Source: Thermoplasmata archaeon
GTDB lineage: Archaea > Thermoplasmatota > Penumbrarchaeia > Penumbrarchaeales > EX4484-36
NCBI GenBank assembly: GCA_021160765.1
Contig: JAGHBW010000032.1
Span: forward strand, 1-6,985
Direction: 5' to 3'
DNA length: 6,985 nt
Numbering within the stretch: the stretch's first letter is position 1; every line of letters begins with the position of its first letter. The position numbers were made by a program, and so were the translations under genes. The notes under the pieces are model-generated. The model made no database searches and was not told the origin of the DNA. It worked only from the letters and a program-made list of their open reading frames with translations. This document shows, piece by piece, positions 1 to 5,652 of the stretch.

Positions 1-419
1 GCCGGGTACCTTTGATCGGCGGAGTTAGAAGTGATTCTGGTTTCGGTGGAGGTGGATATGTCGTACATGTATATGTCCCAGTTTCCATTTCTGTAATCCT
101 GCCATACGATGATGTCGCCGCATATGGCCGGGTACATTTGATCGGCGGAGTTAGAAGTGATTCTGGTTTCGGTGGAGGTGGAGAGGTCATACATGTAGAT
201 ATCCCAGTTTCCATTCCTCCCATCCGCCCATACTATTTTGTCGCCGTAGATCTTCACTCCAGACTGGCTTGAGGGGTTCGTGACCGGTGCGGACTCCGTA
301 AACGAGGAGAGGTCATACATGAATATGTCCTTCCGAGAGCTAATTCTCTCATCAAGCCAGACGATCCTGTTATCGTAAATGGCGGCTGATCTCTGATTTG
401 CATCATCGCTCGTTATCCT
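1..419 (-). repeat. Second tandem array of 126-bp repeats (blade 8 onward, continues past the window)
   Basis: Blades with tryptophans at residues 404, 447 and 489 follow the Asp-rich linker, and the next unit begins at the window edge. Blade 8 is the most diverged. The distal units are nearly alike: positions 11-56 and 137-182 match over 46 bases at the 126-bp period. Total blade number is unknown because the gene runs out of the window. Confidence 0.85.
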
Positions 420-1568
420 AACCACAATGCCGCTTTCAGAGGAGATATCGGGGAGGAGTGGATAGAGGTCCATTGAGTCAACCACCCCATCCCCATCATC
501 ATCTGTATCCGTATTGTCCCCCAGCCCATCCCCATCAGTATCCCTCCATTCAAAGGGGTTCAGCGGAAAAGCATCCTTTGAATCACCCACACCGTCGTTG
601 TCAGCGTCAAGAAAGTGCATGTAGATTTTACAGTTTCCGTTTCTGTCGTCCTGCCATACGATAATATCCCCATATACGGCGGGACTTTTTTGATCTGCAT
701 GGTTGGAGGTGATTCTGGTTTCGGTGGAGGTGGATATGTCGTACATGTAGATGTCATAGTTTCCGTTTCTGTCGTCCTGCCATACGATGATGTTTCCGTA
801 AATCTCAGGATTTACCTGGTTGGCGGAGTTAGAGGTGACTCTGGATTCGACATAATTGGACAAGTTATACATGTAGATGTCGGCGTTTCCGTTTCTGTTA
901 TCCTGCCAGACAATAATGTTCCTATATATTGCAGGGGAGACCTGCATATAGTAATTAGATGTTATACGGCTCTCGGTGCGTGTGCTGAGGTCATACATAT
1001 ATATATCCCAGTTTCCGTTTCTGTCGTCCTGCCATACAATAATGCGGTCGTATACGTCAGGATACACTTGCGAGGCGGAGTTGGCGGTTATTCTGTACGT
1101 GACGGAGGTGGATAGATCGTACGCATAGATCTCCCAGTTTCCATTTCTGTAATCCTGCCATACGATGATGTTGCCGTAGACAGCCGGGTACCTTTGATTG
1201 GCGGAGTTAGAGGTGATTCTGGTTTCGGTGGAGGAGGATAGGTCGTACATGTAGATGTCCCAGTTCCCGTTTCTGTAATCCTCCCATACGATAATGTCGC
1301 CACATATGTCCGGATGCCGTTGGTCAGCGGAGTTAGAGGTGATTCTGGTTTCGGTGGAGGAGGATAGGTCGTACATGTAGATGTCCCAGTTACTGTTTAT
1401 GTAGCGCTCCCAAACGATAATATCTCCCCATACTTTCGGTAAACAGTCAAAGGCCGAACTTGTAGTTATTTGAAATATAGGGTAGAGATCCGCGTTAACA
1501 GAGAGGGGAAAATAAGATCCGAGAAGCAGGCCCACCAGGAGCAAAACACCAAAATTTCTGATTGACAT
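1..1568 (-). CDS. Secreted TolB/PD40-type beta-propeller repeat protein with calcium-binding linker (3' end outside window)
   Basis: A single frame stays open from the ATG at 1568 to the window edge (522 codons, no stop seen), so the protein is C-terminally incomplete. Residues 1-26 form a signal peptide: Arg4, a Leu/Val-rich core, then a likely cleavage after VNA. The rest is built from 42-residue repeats carrying the motifs IIVWQD-RNGNWDIYMYDLS and TETRITSNSA. The VW tryptophans lie at residues 53, 95, 137, 179, 221, 263 and 305, then at 404, 447 and 489. This matches TolB-like/PD40 beta-propeller blades common in archaeal and bacterial surface proteins. An Asp-rich insert (about 321-374) separates blades 7 and 8. 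An AGGAGG Shine-Dalgarno lies seven bases before the ATG, which supports the start. The protein is probably exported and displayed on the cell surface, perhaps for adhesion or ligand binding; the ligand is unknown. No catalytic motif is visible. Confidence 0.88.
   Translation of the reverse strand, partial: MSIRNFGVLLLVGLLLGSYFPLSVNADLYPIFQITTSSAFDCLPKVWGDIIVWERYINSNWDIYMYDLSSSTETRITSNSADQRHPDICGDIIVWEDYRNGNWDIYMYDLSSSTETRITSNSANQRYPAVYGNIIVWQDYRNGNWEIYAYDLSTSVTYRITANSASQVYPDVYDRIIVWQDDRNGNWDIYMYDLSTRTESRITSNYYMQVSPAIYRNIIVWQDNRNGNADIYMYNLSNYVESRVTSNSANQVNPEIYGNIIVWQDDRNGNYDIYMYDISTSTETRITSNHADQKSPAVYGDIIVWQDDRNGNCKIYMHFLDADNDGVGDSKDAFPLNPFEWRDTDGDGLGDNTDTDDDGDGVVDSMDLYPLLPDISSESGIVVRITSDDANQRSAAIYDNRIVWLDERISSRKDIFMYDLSSFTESAPVTNPSSQSGVKIYGDKIVWADGRNGNWDIYMYDLSTSTETRITSNSADQMYPAICGDIIVWQDYRNGNWDIYMYDISTSTETRITSNSADQRYP
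447..608 (-). other. Asp-rich calcium-binding linker, thrombospondin type 3-like
   Basis: This codes for residues about 321-374 of the propeller protein. The stretch contains repeated DxDxDGxxD loops: D321/D323/D325/D329, D343/D345/D347/D351 and D356/D358/D360/D364. Between them are KDAFPLNP and MDLYPLLP segments. Such loops bind calcium in thrombospondin type 3-like repeats and are common spacers in prokaryotic surface proteins. Calcium binding is inferred from the motif only. Confidence 0.8.
615..1466 (-). repeat. First tandem array of 126-bp repeats (propeller blades 1-7)
   Basis: Seven consecutive 126-bp units encode 42-residue blades. Similarity extends to synonymous positions: 1201-1265 and 1327-1391 are identical over 65 bases at exactly one period. 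Blades 4-7 are more diverged than blades 2-3. This pattern points to recent unit duplication or gene conversion at the 5' part of the array. Confidence 0.9.
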
Positions 1569-1575
1569 GGTGATT

Positions 1576-1581
1576 CCTCCT
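1576..1581 (-). promoter_or_regulatory. Shine-Dalgarno site of the propeller gene
   Basis: The minus strand reads AGGAGG followed by seven bases and then the ATG at 1568. This is close to the ideal 16S pairing sequence and spacing. It fixes the start directly ahead of the signal peptide. Confidence 0.8.
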
Positions 1582-1603
1582 AGCAATAAAGAAAAGTCAT
1601 GTA

Positions 1604-1624
1604 TGTATTTATTTCATATTATTT
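1604..1624 (-). promoter_or_regulatory. Possible A/T-rich promoter element of the propeller gene
   Basis: On the minus strand this stretch contains AAATAATATG and then AAATAAATAC, both TATA-like. Initiation about 25 bases downstream of the first would fall near 1594 and leave a short leader carrying the AGGAGG site. Neither element is a strong TATA consensus, so the exact box is uncertain. Confidence 0.35.
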
Positions 1625-1630
1625 ACACCT

Positions 1631-1658
1631 TTTGGCCAAATGGGGCCCCTGTATACAG
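1631..1658. promoter_or_regulatory. Cluster of three perfect palindromes upstream of the propeller gene
   Basis: TTTGGCCAAA (1631-1640), GGGGCCCC (1642-1649) and CTGTATACAG (1649-1658) follow one another with almost no gap. They lie in the 148-base intergenic region, just upstream of the A/T-rich putative promoter. Dimeric regulators bind such sites, so this is a candidate operator region. No regulator can be named. No convincing terminator was seen between the two genes. Confidence 0.4.
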
Positions 1659-1716
1659 ATCGTCAAAATTAACTGCGGAGGTAGGGTTTTTGATCATCAA
1701 CCATTGTCGCCTTACT

Positions 1717-2283
1717 TCATCTATGTGTGTTCTTCCCCCCCAGAATTCCAGCGGCATATGCTGCCACCACAAGGAGTGCAATACCCACGGCGCCGTAAAG
1801 AATGCCCGATAGAGATATTGTAAGAACGATCACCCCGGCTATAAGCACTCCAAGAAAGATGTACAGGAGGGATGAGGAGAAGTCAATACCGAAGAGATAT
1901 GCCACCACGGTTCCAGTCCATGCACCGGTGATGGGAAGGGGTATGGCCACAAATACCATCAGACCGAGTTTCTCATACCTTTCAATCTTCCCCTCCGCCC
2001 TCCTTCTCGTCCTTGAGAAAAGCCAATTAAAGAACCTCTCCCACCGGGGGTACCTTCTCAAATATCTTTCCACGTCCGGAAAGAACCTCAAGAGGAACGG
2101 GATGGGGATCATGTTCCCCACCACGGAAAGGATATAGGCCTTTGGTATGGAGTACCTGTAGTAGAGAAGGGCCACTGGAAGGGCCCCCCTCAGTTCAACT
2201 ATGGGGACCATGCTGAGAAAGAGTACAACGACCTCCCCGGGGAAGAAGGAGAGGAGGTTCACGAAAAAATCGGTGAGGGACAC
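1717..2283 (-). CDS. COG2426 / Sm_multidrug_ex family integral membrane protein
   Basis: This is a 188-residue polytopic membrane protein with hydrophobic segments at about 16-41, 48-67, 106-131, 135-156 and 160-182. The family signatures are PIVELRGALP (27-36), GN-IP (56-60) and AIPLPITGAWTG (113-124); Pro, Gly and Glu in these re-entrant-looking motifs are the conserved positions. A basic cytoplasmic-type loop lies at about 70-104. The Pfam name suggests small multidrug export, but direct evidence for that function is weak. The family has been grouped with the DedA-like superfamily of lipid scramblases and transporters, which makes a lipid or ion role equally plausible. The start is GTG at 2281-2283. 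GAGGAGGTG, overlapping the ftsY stop region, gives a good Shine-Dalgarno, and only 12 bases separate the two genes. It is therefore the last gene of the LX-pfdA-ftsY operon. Confidence 0.88.
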   Translation of the reverse strand: MSLTDFFVNLLSFFPGEVVVLFLSMVPIVELRGALPVALLYYRYSIPKAYILSVVGNMIPIPFLLRFFPDVERYLRRYPRWERFFNWLFSRTRRRAEGKIERYEKLGLMVFVAIPLPITGAWTGTVVAYLFGIDFSSSLLYIFLGVLIAGVIVLTISLSGILYGAVGIALLVVAAYAAGILGGKNTHR

Positions 2284-2295
2284 AACCCCACCTCC

Positions 2296-3354
2296 TCAGA
2301 CCTCCGCCTCACCGAATATCCTGTCAACCATCCAGGAGGGGTTGAACTCCTGGAGGTCGTCGTATTCCTGACCGGTTCCCATGTATATAATGGGAACCCC
2401 AACAGCATACGCTATGGAAAGTGCCGCCCCACCTTTGGCATCGGCGTCTATCTTCGTTAACACCGCGCCGTCAAGTCCAACAGCCTCGTGGAACTTCCTC
2501 GCCTGCTCCACCGCATCGTTCCCCGCCAGTGCATCGCCAACAAATATAACTAGGTCTGGTTTGGCCACCCTTTTTATCTTCTTCATCTCATCCATAAGAT
2601 TCACGTTGGTCTGCATCCTTCCGGCGGTGTCAATTAGTACCACATCCTTCCTGCGCGCCTTGGCGTGTTCTATAGCGTCGTAGGCCACAGCCGCCGGATC
2701 AGAGCCGGACTGGTGCTTGATGAGCTTCACTCCAAGTCTCTCCGCGTGCTTCTCAAGTTGTTCTATGGCCCCAGCCCGGAAGGTGTCCGCCGCTGCTATT
2801 ACCGGTATCAATCCCTGCTTCTTCAGCCTGTTGGCGATCTTTGCTATGGTGGTGGTCTTTCCCGTTCCGTTCACACCTACGAACATGATGACAAAGGGCC
2901 TCTTGCCCTGGCGGATACGTTCATCCAGATCCAGTCTTCTCCCCTCAAGAACGTGCCGGATGCCCTTTCTCAAAGCGTCTTCTATAACCTCTTCCACGTC
3001 GCTCTTTCTTGATATCTTCGCCCCCAGAAGCCTTTCCCTCACAAAGGATTTTATCTCCTCCACAACCTCCTCTGCCACATCCGCTTCAAGAAGGGAGAGT
3101 TCAAGGTCCCAGAGGACCTCATCCAATCTCCTCTCCGATATTCTTTTTGCAAAAAGTCCTCCTGATTCCACAATGAGGTCTTCTCTCTTTATTTCATCTA
3201 AAGAAGCGGCTTTCTCGCCAAGCCTCTTTCTGGCGAATTTGCTCAACTTCTTCTTTTTAGGAACAGGCTTTTTCTCCGTCTCCTCCCCCTCCATCAGCTC
3301 CTCCGCCGCCTTCTTCTTGAAAATCTTTAATTTTTCTTTAAGGGATTTGAACAT
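2296..3354 (-). CDS. ftsY: Signal recognition particle receptor FtsY (SRP GTPase)
   Basis: FtsY docks SRP-ribosome-nascent chain complexes at the membrane. It hydrolyses GTP in a reciprocal complex with SRP54, handing the chain to the Sec translocon. The protein has 352 residues. The N-terminus is short, strongly basic and acidic (1-50), as in archaeal FtsY, and serves as the likely membrane-binding A region. The helical N domain covers about 50-145. The NG GTPase domain follows: P-loop GVNGTGKT (160-167), DTFRAGA (190-196), DTAGR (242-246), TKID (300-303) and the closing GTGQEYDDL (326-334). All GTPase motifs are intact. DTFRAGA and the basic/acidic N-terminal extension favour FtsY over SRP54, and there is no M domain. 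The ATG at 3352-3354 overlaps the end of the prefoldin gene by 17 bases, indicating translational coupling; GGGGAG lies upstream. Confidence 0.97.
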   Translation of the reverse strand: MFKSLKEKLKIFKKKAAEELMEGEETEKKPVPKKKKLSKFARKRLGEKAASLDEIKREDLIVESGGLFAKRISERRLDEVLWDLELSLLEADVAEEVVEEIKSFVRERLLGAKISRKSDVEEVIEDALRKGIRHVLEGRRLDLDERIRQGKRPFVIMFVGVNGTGKTTTIAKIANRLKKQGLIPVIAAADTFRAGAIEQLEKHAERLGVKLIKHQSGSDPAAVAYDAIEHAKARRKDVVLIDTAGRMQTNVNLMDEMKKIKRVAKPDLVIFVGDALAGNDAVEQARKFHEAVGLDGAVLTKIDADAKGGAALSIAYAVGVPIIYMGTGQEYDDLQEFNPSWMVDRIFGEAEV

Positions 3355-3781
3355 TTCCGCTCCCCTGCCCCTTCATCTGTGTGTATATCTGCGCTGCCTG
3401 TGTGTTGAGAGCTTCGTACTGTTTAAAGATCTCTTCCATTCTACCTTTGAGCTCTTCTTCTGTTCTTTTTAACTCATCCTCTCTCTCTTTGAGGAACTTA
3501 AGAGCCCTATCCACGCTCATCTCAACGTGAACACCTCTCCCAACGTTCACCACAGGCTTGAGGCTCTTAATCACCCCCGGGAGGCGAATTTCAGAGCCTA
3601 TAGGGAGCAATATCTCGTTATCGCTGCTACCCTTGAGAGCTTCTAGAGACTTTCTGGCGAGTGTTATCTCAGAGAGGGCGGAGGCTATTAATGCCAGCCT
3701 CTCCTCCACTGCACCAAGCTCTGCCTTGAGCATCTCTATTGCAGCCGCTATCCTTTCCAAATCTCTGCTAGGACTGCTCAT
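3338..3781 (-). CDS. pfdA: Prefoldin alpha subunit
   Basis: Prefoldin is a hexameric cytosolic holdase (two alpha, four beta subunits). It captures unfolded nascent proteins in its coiled-coil tentacles and passes them to the group II chaperonin (thermosome). The 147-residue length fits the family. Heptad-rich helices at about 5-50 and 92-136 form the antiparallel coiled coil. Between them is the beta-hairpin region with ILLPIGSEIRLPGVI (57-71) and VNVGRGVHVEMSVDRAL (79-95), the alpha-subunit hallmark. The ATG at 3779-3781 begins five bases after the LX stop, and AAGGAG lies inside the end of LX. It overlaps ftsY by 17 bases, so the three genes are probably read from one mRNA. The Gly/Gln-rich tail (137-147) is probably disordered. 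Confidence 0.95.
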   Translation of the reverse strand: MSSPSRDLERIAAAIEMLKAELGAVEERLALIASALSEITLARKSLEALKGSSDNEILLPIGSEIRLPGVIKSLKPVVNVGRGVHVEMSVDRALKFLKEREDELKRTEEELKGRMEEIFKQYEALNTQAAQIYTQMKGQGSGNVQIP

Positions 3782-3786
3782 AACAA

Positions 3787-4020
3787 TCAGTTCTCCTTCT
3801 TTATCAGATACTGCACAACGGGGCTCTTTACTTCCTCTGGGGAGAGGGGTTTGACGGACTCAATCTTTATGAACCTCCTTTTCACCTTGTGATTACTCCC
3901 CAGAAGGGAATAGACCTTCTCCACAGCTTCCTTCTCGTCCCGTGCAGCCACCTCCTTCCGGAAGCGCTGCCTACCCACAACAGGCAGCGGATAATAGCCC
4001 TCAACGAGATATGGCTTCAT
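3787..4020 (-). CDS. rplX (LX): Large-subunit ribosomal protein eL20 (LX, L18Ae family)
   Basis: This is a small protein of the archaeal 50S subunit, homologous to part of eukaryotic eL20 (L18a). The protein has 77 residues, the usual archaeal length. Family features are the start MKPYLVEGYY, the basic FRKEV strand (20-24), EAVEKVYSLLGS (31-42) and HKVKRRFIKIESVKPL (44-59), a beta-alpha-beta-beta fold. The reading frame extends to 4047, but the ATG at 4018-4020 is preferred. AAGGAGGTG lies seven bases before it, and the extra upstream residues are not conserved-looking. pfdA starts five bases after its stop. The LX-pfdA-ftsY order is a recurring archaeal cluster. Confidence 0.93.
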   Translation of the reverse strand: MKPYLVEGYYPLPVVGRQRFRKEVAARDEKEAVEKVYSLLGSNHKVKRRFIKIESVKPLSPEEVKSPVVQYLIKKEN

Positions 4021-4078
4021 CTTTCCACACCTCCTTACAGCCCACATCCCAAAAGAGAACAGTGATTAAAAGGTTGTG
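4021..4078 (-). promoter_or_regulatory. LX leader with strong Shine-Dalgarno and possible internal promoter
   Basis: The 58-base gap before LX is the longest inside the operon. It ends in AAGGAGGTG and a seven-base spacer. CTTTTAATC, about 45-55 bases before the ATG, is a weak TATA-like element and might allow separate transcription of LX-pfdA-ftsY. The Shine-Dalgarno is firm; the promoter is speculative. Confidence 0.4.
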
Positions 4079-4285
4079 CTACCAGCCCATCCTTTCAAGC
4101 TCTCTCTCCTTCTTTGTGGCCTTTCTGTACTTTTTATAGTGCTCCTTACAGAGATGGACTCTCCTACCGCTTCCCTCAAGGGAGCCCAGCACCTCCTCAG
4201 CCTTTTTTCGGGGAAGGGATCTCTCAGCGATGTTCTTGCACCCTGGGAAATCGCACCTTTTCTCCTCCTTCTTCTGAGGGGGCAT
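4079..4285 (-). CDS. Small zinc-finger protein, function unknown
   Basis: This is a 68-residue, highly basic protein. Candidate zinc ligands are C11 and C16 (CDFPGC) and H44, C46 and H49 (HLCKEH), giving a C-x4-C plus H-x-C-x2-H arrangement. The C-terminal half is a Lys/Arg/Glu-rich helix ending in Trp68. I do not recognise a named family. Size, charge, zinc site and the position directly ahead of a ribosomal protein suggest an RNA- or ribosome-associated role, which is inference only. The ATG at 4283-4285 lies six bases after the PRC-barrel stop. GGTGAT, five bases upstream, can pair with the 16S tail, and an in-frame stop just upstream excludes a longer form. It could also be a small transcription factor. 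Confidence 0.82.
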   Translation of the reverse strand: MPPQKKEEKRCDFPGCKNIAERSLPRKKAEEVLGSLEGSGRRVHLCKEHYKKYRKATKKERELERMGW

Positions 4286-4291
4286 CCTCCA

Positions 4292-4579
4292 TCACCCCTG
4301 GTACGCAGGAACGGTGGCCTCCATCCCCTCCGGTGCCTTTATTGGCACAGAGGATGGGAAGTACTTCAGGATGACTATATCTCCAATGGCCTGGACCCAT
4401 CGGAAGGGGATCGCAATTGGGGCGGAGTCCACAACCAGGGCAGGGTTGGTATTTCCCACAATAAGGGAGGCTATCTCCCCCTCATCGGAGTCTATGATGA
4501 CATTGACCAGATCGCCCAAGTATGCTCCCCAAGGAGTGTACACAGGCAGGTTGAAGATTGCTGTTACTTCCTCCAGCAT
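4292..4579 (-). CDS. PRC-barrel domain protein
   Basis: The whole 95-residue protein is one PRC-barrel, the small beta-barrel fold named after the photosynthetic reaction centre H subunit and RimM. The diagnostic strands are VYTPWGAYLGDLVNVIID (13-30), EIASLIVG (35-42) and IPFRWVQAIGDIVIL (57-71). Single-domain archaeal PRC proteins are widespread. In haloarchaea two of them (CdpB proteins) take part in cell division with SepF, while RimM uses the fold in ribosome maturation. Being first in a ribosomal/SRP operon, this one could be either a ribosome-linked or a division-linked factor; the sequence does not decide. The ATG at 4577-4579 has only a G-run about eight bases upstream (GGGGG) as a possible ribosome site. 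A strong TATA box about 45 bases upstream supports it as the first gene of the operon. Confidence 0.9.
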   Translation of the reverse strand: MLEEVTAIFNLPVYTPWGAYLGDLVNVIIDSDEGEIASLIVGNTNPALVVDSAPIAIPFRWVQAIGDIVILKYFPSSVPIKAPEGMEATVPAYQG

Positions 4580-4620
4580 TTTTAGTACCCCCGTTGGCCC
4601 TATTACATATCTCCAAACAC

Positions 4621-4630
4621 TATATAAAAT
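4621..4630 (-). promoter_or_regulatory. TATA box of the PRC-barrel / LX / pfdA / ftsY operon
   Basis: The minus strand reads ATTTTATATA, a near-consensus archaeal TATA box, preceded by the purine-rich AAAAAGAG where the BRE should lie. Initiation about 25 bases downstream would fall near 4599, leaving a leader of roughly 20 bases before the ATG at 4579. The box sits 12-21 bases after the stop of the winged-helix gene. Confidence 0.68.
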
Positions 4631-4641
4631 CTCTTTTTCTA

Positions 4642-5601
4642 CTATCTCCCCAGCTCTCTTAGGATTCTAAGGTGTTCCTCCTCTGTAATGCCCAACGTCT
4701 TTTTTAACATAAGGATAAGTGCAAGTTCATCCCTGCTGACGTGTCCGTCCTTCAAAGCCTCAGCCATTGCCGTCTTGTATATCTTCAGTTTCTCCCTCTT
4801 CTTCTCCTCACCACCCACCCTGGGCAGTTCTTTTAATATCTCCTTCCTTTTCTCTTCTGGGAGGTCCAGAGCGTCAAGAAGGCTCTTTATTATTGCCTCT
4901 TCATCCTCTGATACCATCCCATCTTTAAGAGCAGTTTTGATCACTGCGTTCAGCACCTTCTCCACATCAACCCCCGTTCTGCCCTTGTTCTCCCTTATAA
5001 CCTCCTCCTCAAGGCGGGAGTGCTCACTCTCTGAGATCCCAAGCATCTTCCTGGCCTCTTTTAAAAGGTCCACCTCATCCCTGGTGAGCTTACCATCCTC
5101 CCACGCCTTCCTCAGCATCTCTCTGTAGATTTTGATTCTGTCCTTTTCTGAGGGAGGTTTGACCTCATGTTCCTTTATGCTCTCCTCCTCCATACCCTCA
5201 AGCTGCATCAGAACCTCTAATGGGTTCTTCCCAACCTGATGCGTGAAGCAATACTCTAAAAAAGGCACGCTTTTTGTTCTCCCCCTCTCTTTCACAATGA
5301 CCATCTTTCCACTGAGGCTTTTTATTATCTTCTTTGCCTCTTCCTTCCCTTCATCTGTTAAGAAGTACACCCTCAGCCTTTGCTTTGCCCCTTTTACGTG
5401 AGAAAGCCGTTCAAATATCAGGCCGCGGCTGATGAGTTTTTTAAGCGACCTGGGTACGTGCTTTCTCTGTATCAAGGCCCCTCTGGAGATACCCTCCTGG
5501 GTAACCTCTGGTGGAGCCTCAAACTCATCCTCAAACTGAATGTAGTCGTAAAGATGGAAGAGGATTCGCTCCTCCGCTGTAAGAGAATAGCGTCTGCCCA
5601 C
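4642..5601 (-). CDS. Winged-helix protein with three TerB/EF-hand-like helical repeats
   Basis: This protein has 319 residues and no signal or membrane segment. Residues about 8-95 resemble a winged helix-turn-helix of MarR/PadR style. HVPRSLKKLISRGLIFERL (48-66) is the recognition region, followed by a wing and then LTDEGKEEAKKI (81-92). A linker (about 96-150) leads to three related helical units at about 154-201, 214-259 and 272-318. Each follows the pattern A-x2-DG-x4-DE-x2-LL ... LGI-x3-EH-x3-L: WEDGKLTRDEVDLL, LKDGMVSEDEEAII and LKDGHVSRDELALI. The DG-x4-DE turns recall TerB or EF-hand-like metal sites. It is probably a DNA-binding regulator with a sensor or interaction C-terminus. The start is GTG at 5599-5601 without a Shine-Dalgarno; TTTAAAAG about 27 bases upstream suggests a leaderless mRNA. 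The functional assignment is inference. Confidence 0.88.
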   Translation of the reverse strand: MGRRYSLTAEERILFHLYDYIQFEDEFEAPPEVTQEGISRGALIQRKHVPRSLKKLISRGLIFERLSHVKGAKQRLRVYFLTDEGKEEAKKIIKSLSGKMVIVKERGRTKSVPFLEYCFTHQVGKNPLEVLMQLEGMEEESIKEHEVKPPSEKDRIKIYREMLRKAWEDGKLTRDEVDLLKEARKMLGISESEHSRLEEEVIRENKGRTGVDVEKVLNAVIKTALKDGMVSEDEEAIIKSLLDALDLPEEKRKEILKELPRVGGEEKKREKLKIYKTAMAEALKDGHVSRDELALILMLKKTLGITEEEHLRILRELGR

Positions 5602-5624
5602 GAATTTAAATAAACGGAGAGACT

Positions 5625-5632
5625 CTTTTAAA
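5625..5632 (-). promoter_or_regulatory. TATA-like element giving a leaderless winged-helix mRNA
   Basis: The minus strand reads TTTAAAAG, preceded by AAAAAC, and its centre is about 27 bases before the GTG start at 5601. That spacing places transcription start at or next to the start codon, which fits the absence of a Shine-Dalgarno. TTTATTTAAAT nearer the gene is too close to serve this start. Confidence 0.5.
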
Positions 5633-5652
5633 GTTTTTCACCGACTAAGGGA

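Noticed and set aside
1..600. Direct repeats as a possible CRISPR array or mobile-element terminal repeats
   Set aside because: The repeats are contiguous 126-bp coding units in one open frame, with no spacers, transposase or terminal inverted repeats.
615..1115. 166-codon plus-strand open frame with repeated VSVSVVLPYD-like segments
   Set aside because: It is antisense to the propeller repeats, and its apparent repeats simply mirror the 126-bp units. It has no promoter or ribosome site, and the minus-strand frame has a signal peptide and family motifs.
1659..1716. Possible terminator after the COG2426 gene
   Set aside because: Only short T-runs and an imperfect TTGATGATCAA palindrome are present on the minus strand. 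There is no hairpin with a T-tract and no long oligo-T run of archaeal type.
2717..3472. 251-codon plus-strand open frame opposite ftsY and pfdA
   Set aside because: Low-complexity Ser/Phe/Leu composition is typical of an antisense shadow. The opposite strand holds intact GTPase and prefoldin motifs.
4021..4047. Longer LX start at 4047
   Set aside because: The ideal AAGGAGGTG lies inside this extension, seven bases before ATG 4020, and the protein from 4020 has the normal family length and N-terminus.
4688..5128. 146-codon plus-strand open frame opposite the winged-helix/TerB gene
   Set aside because: Serine-rich shadow of a Lys/Glu-rich coding strand, with no ribosome site or recognisable motif.
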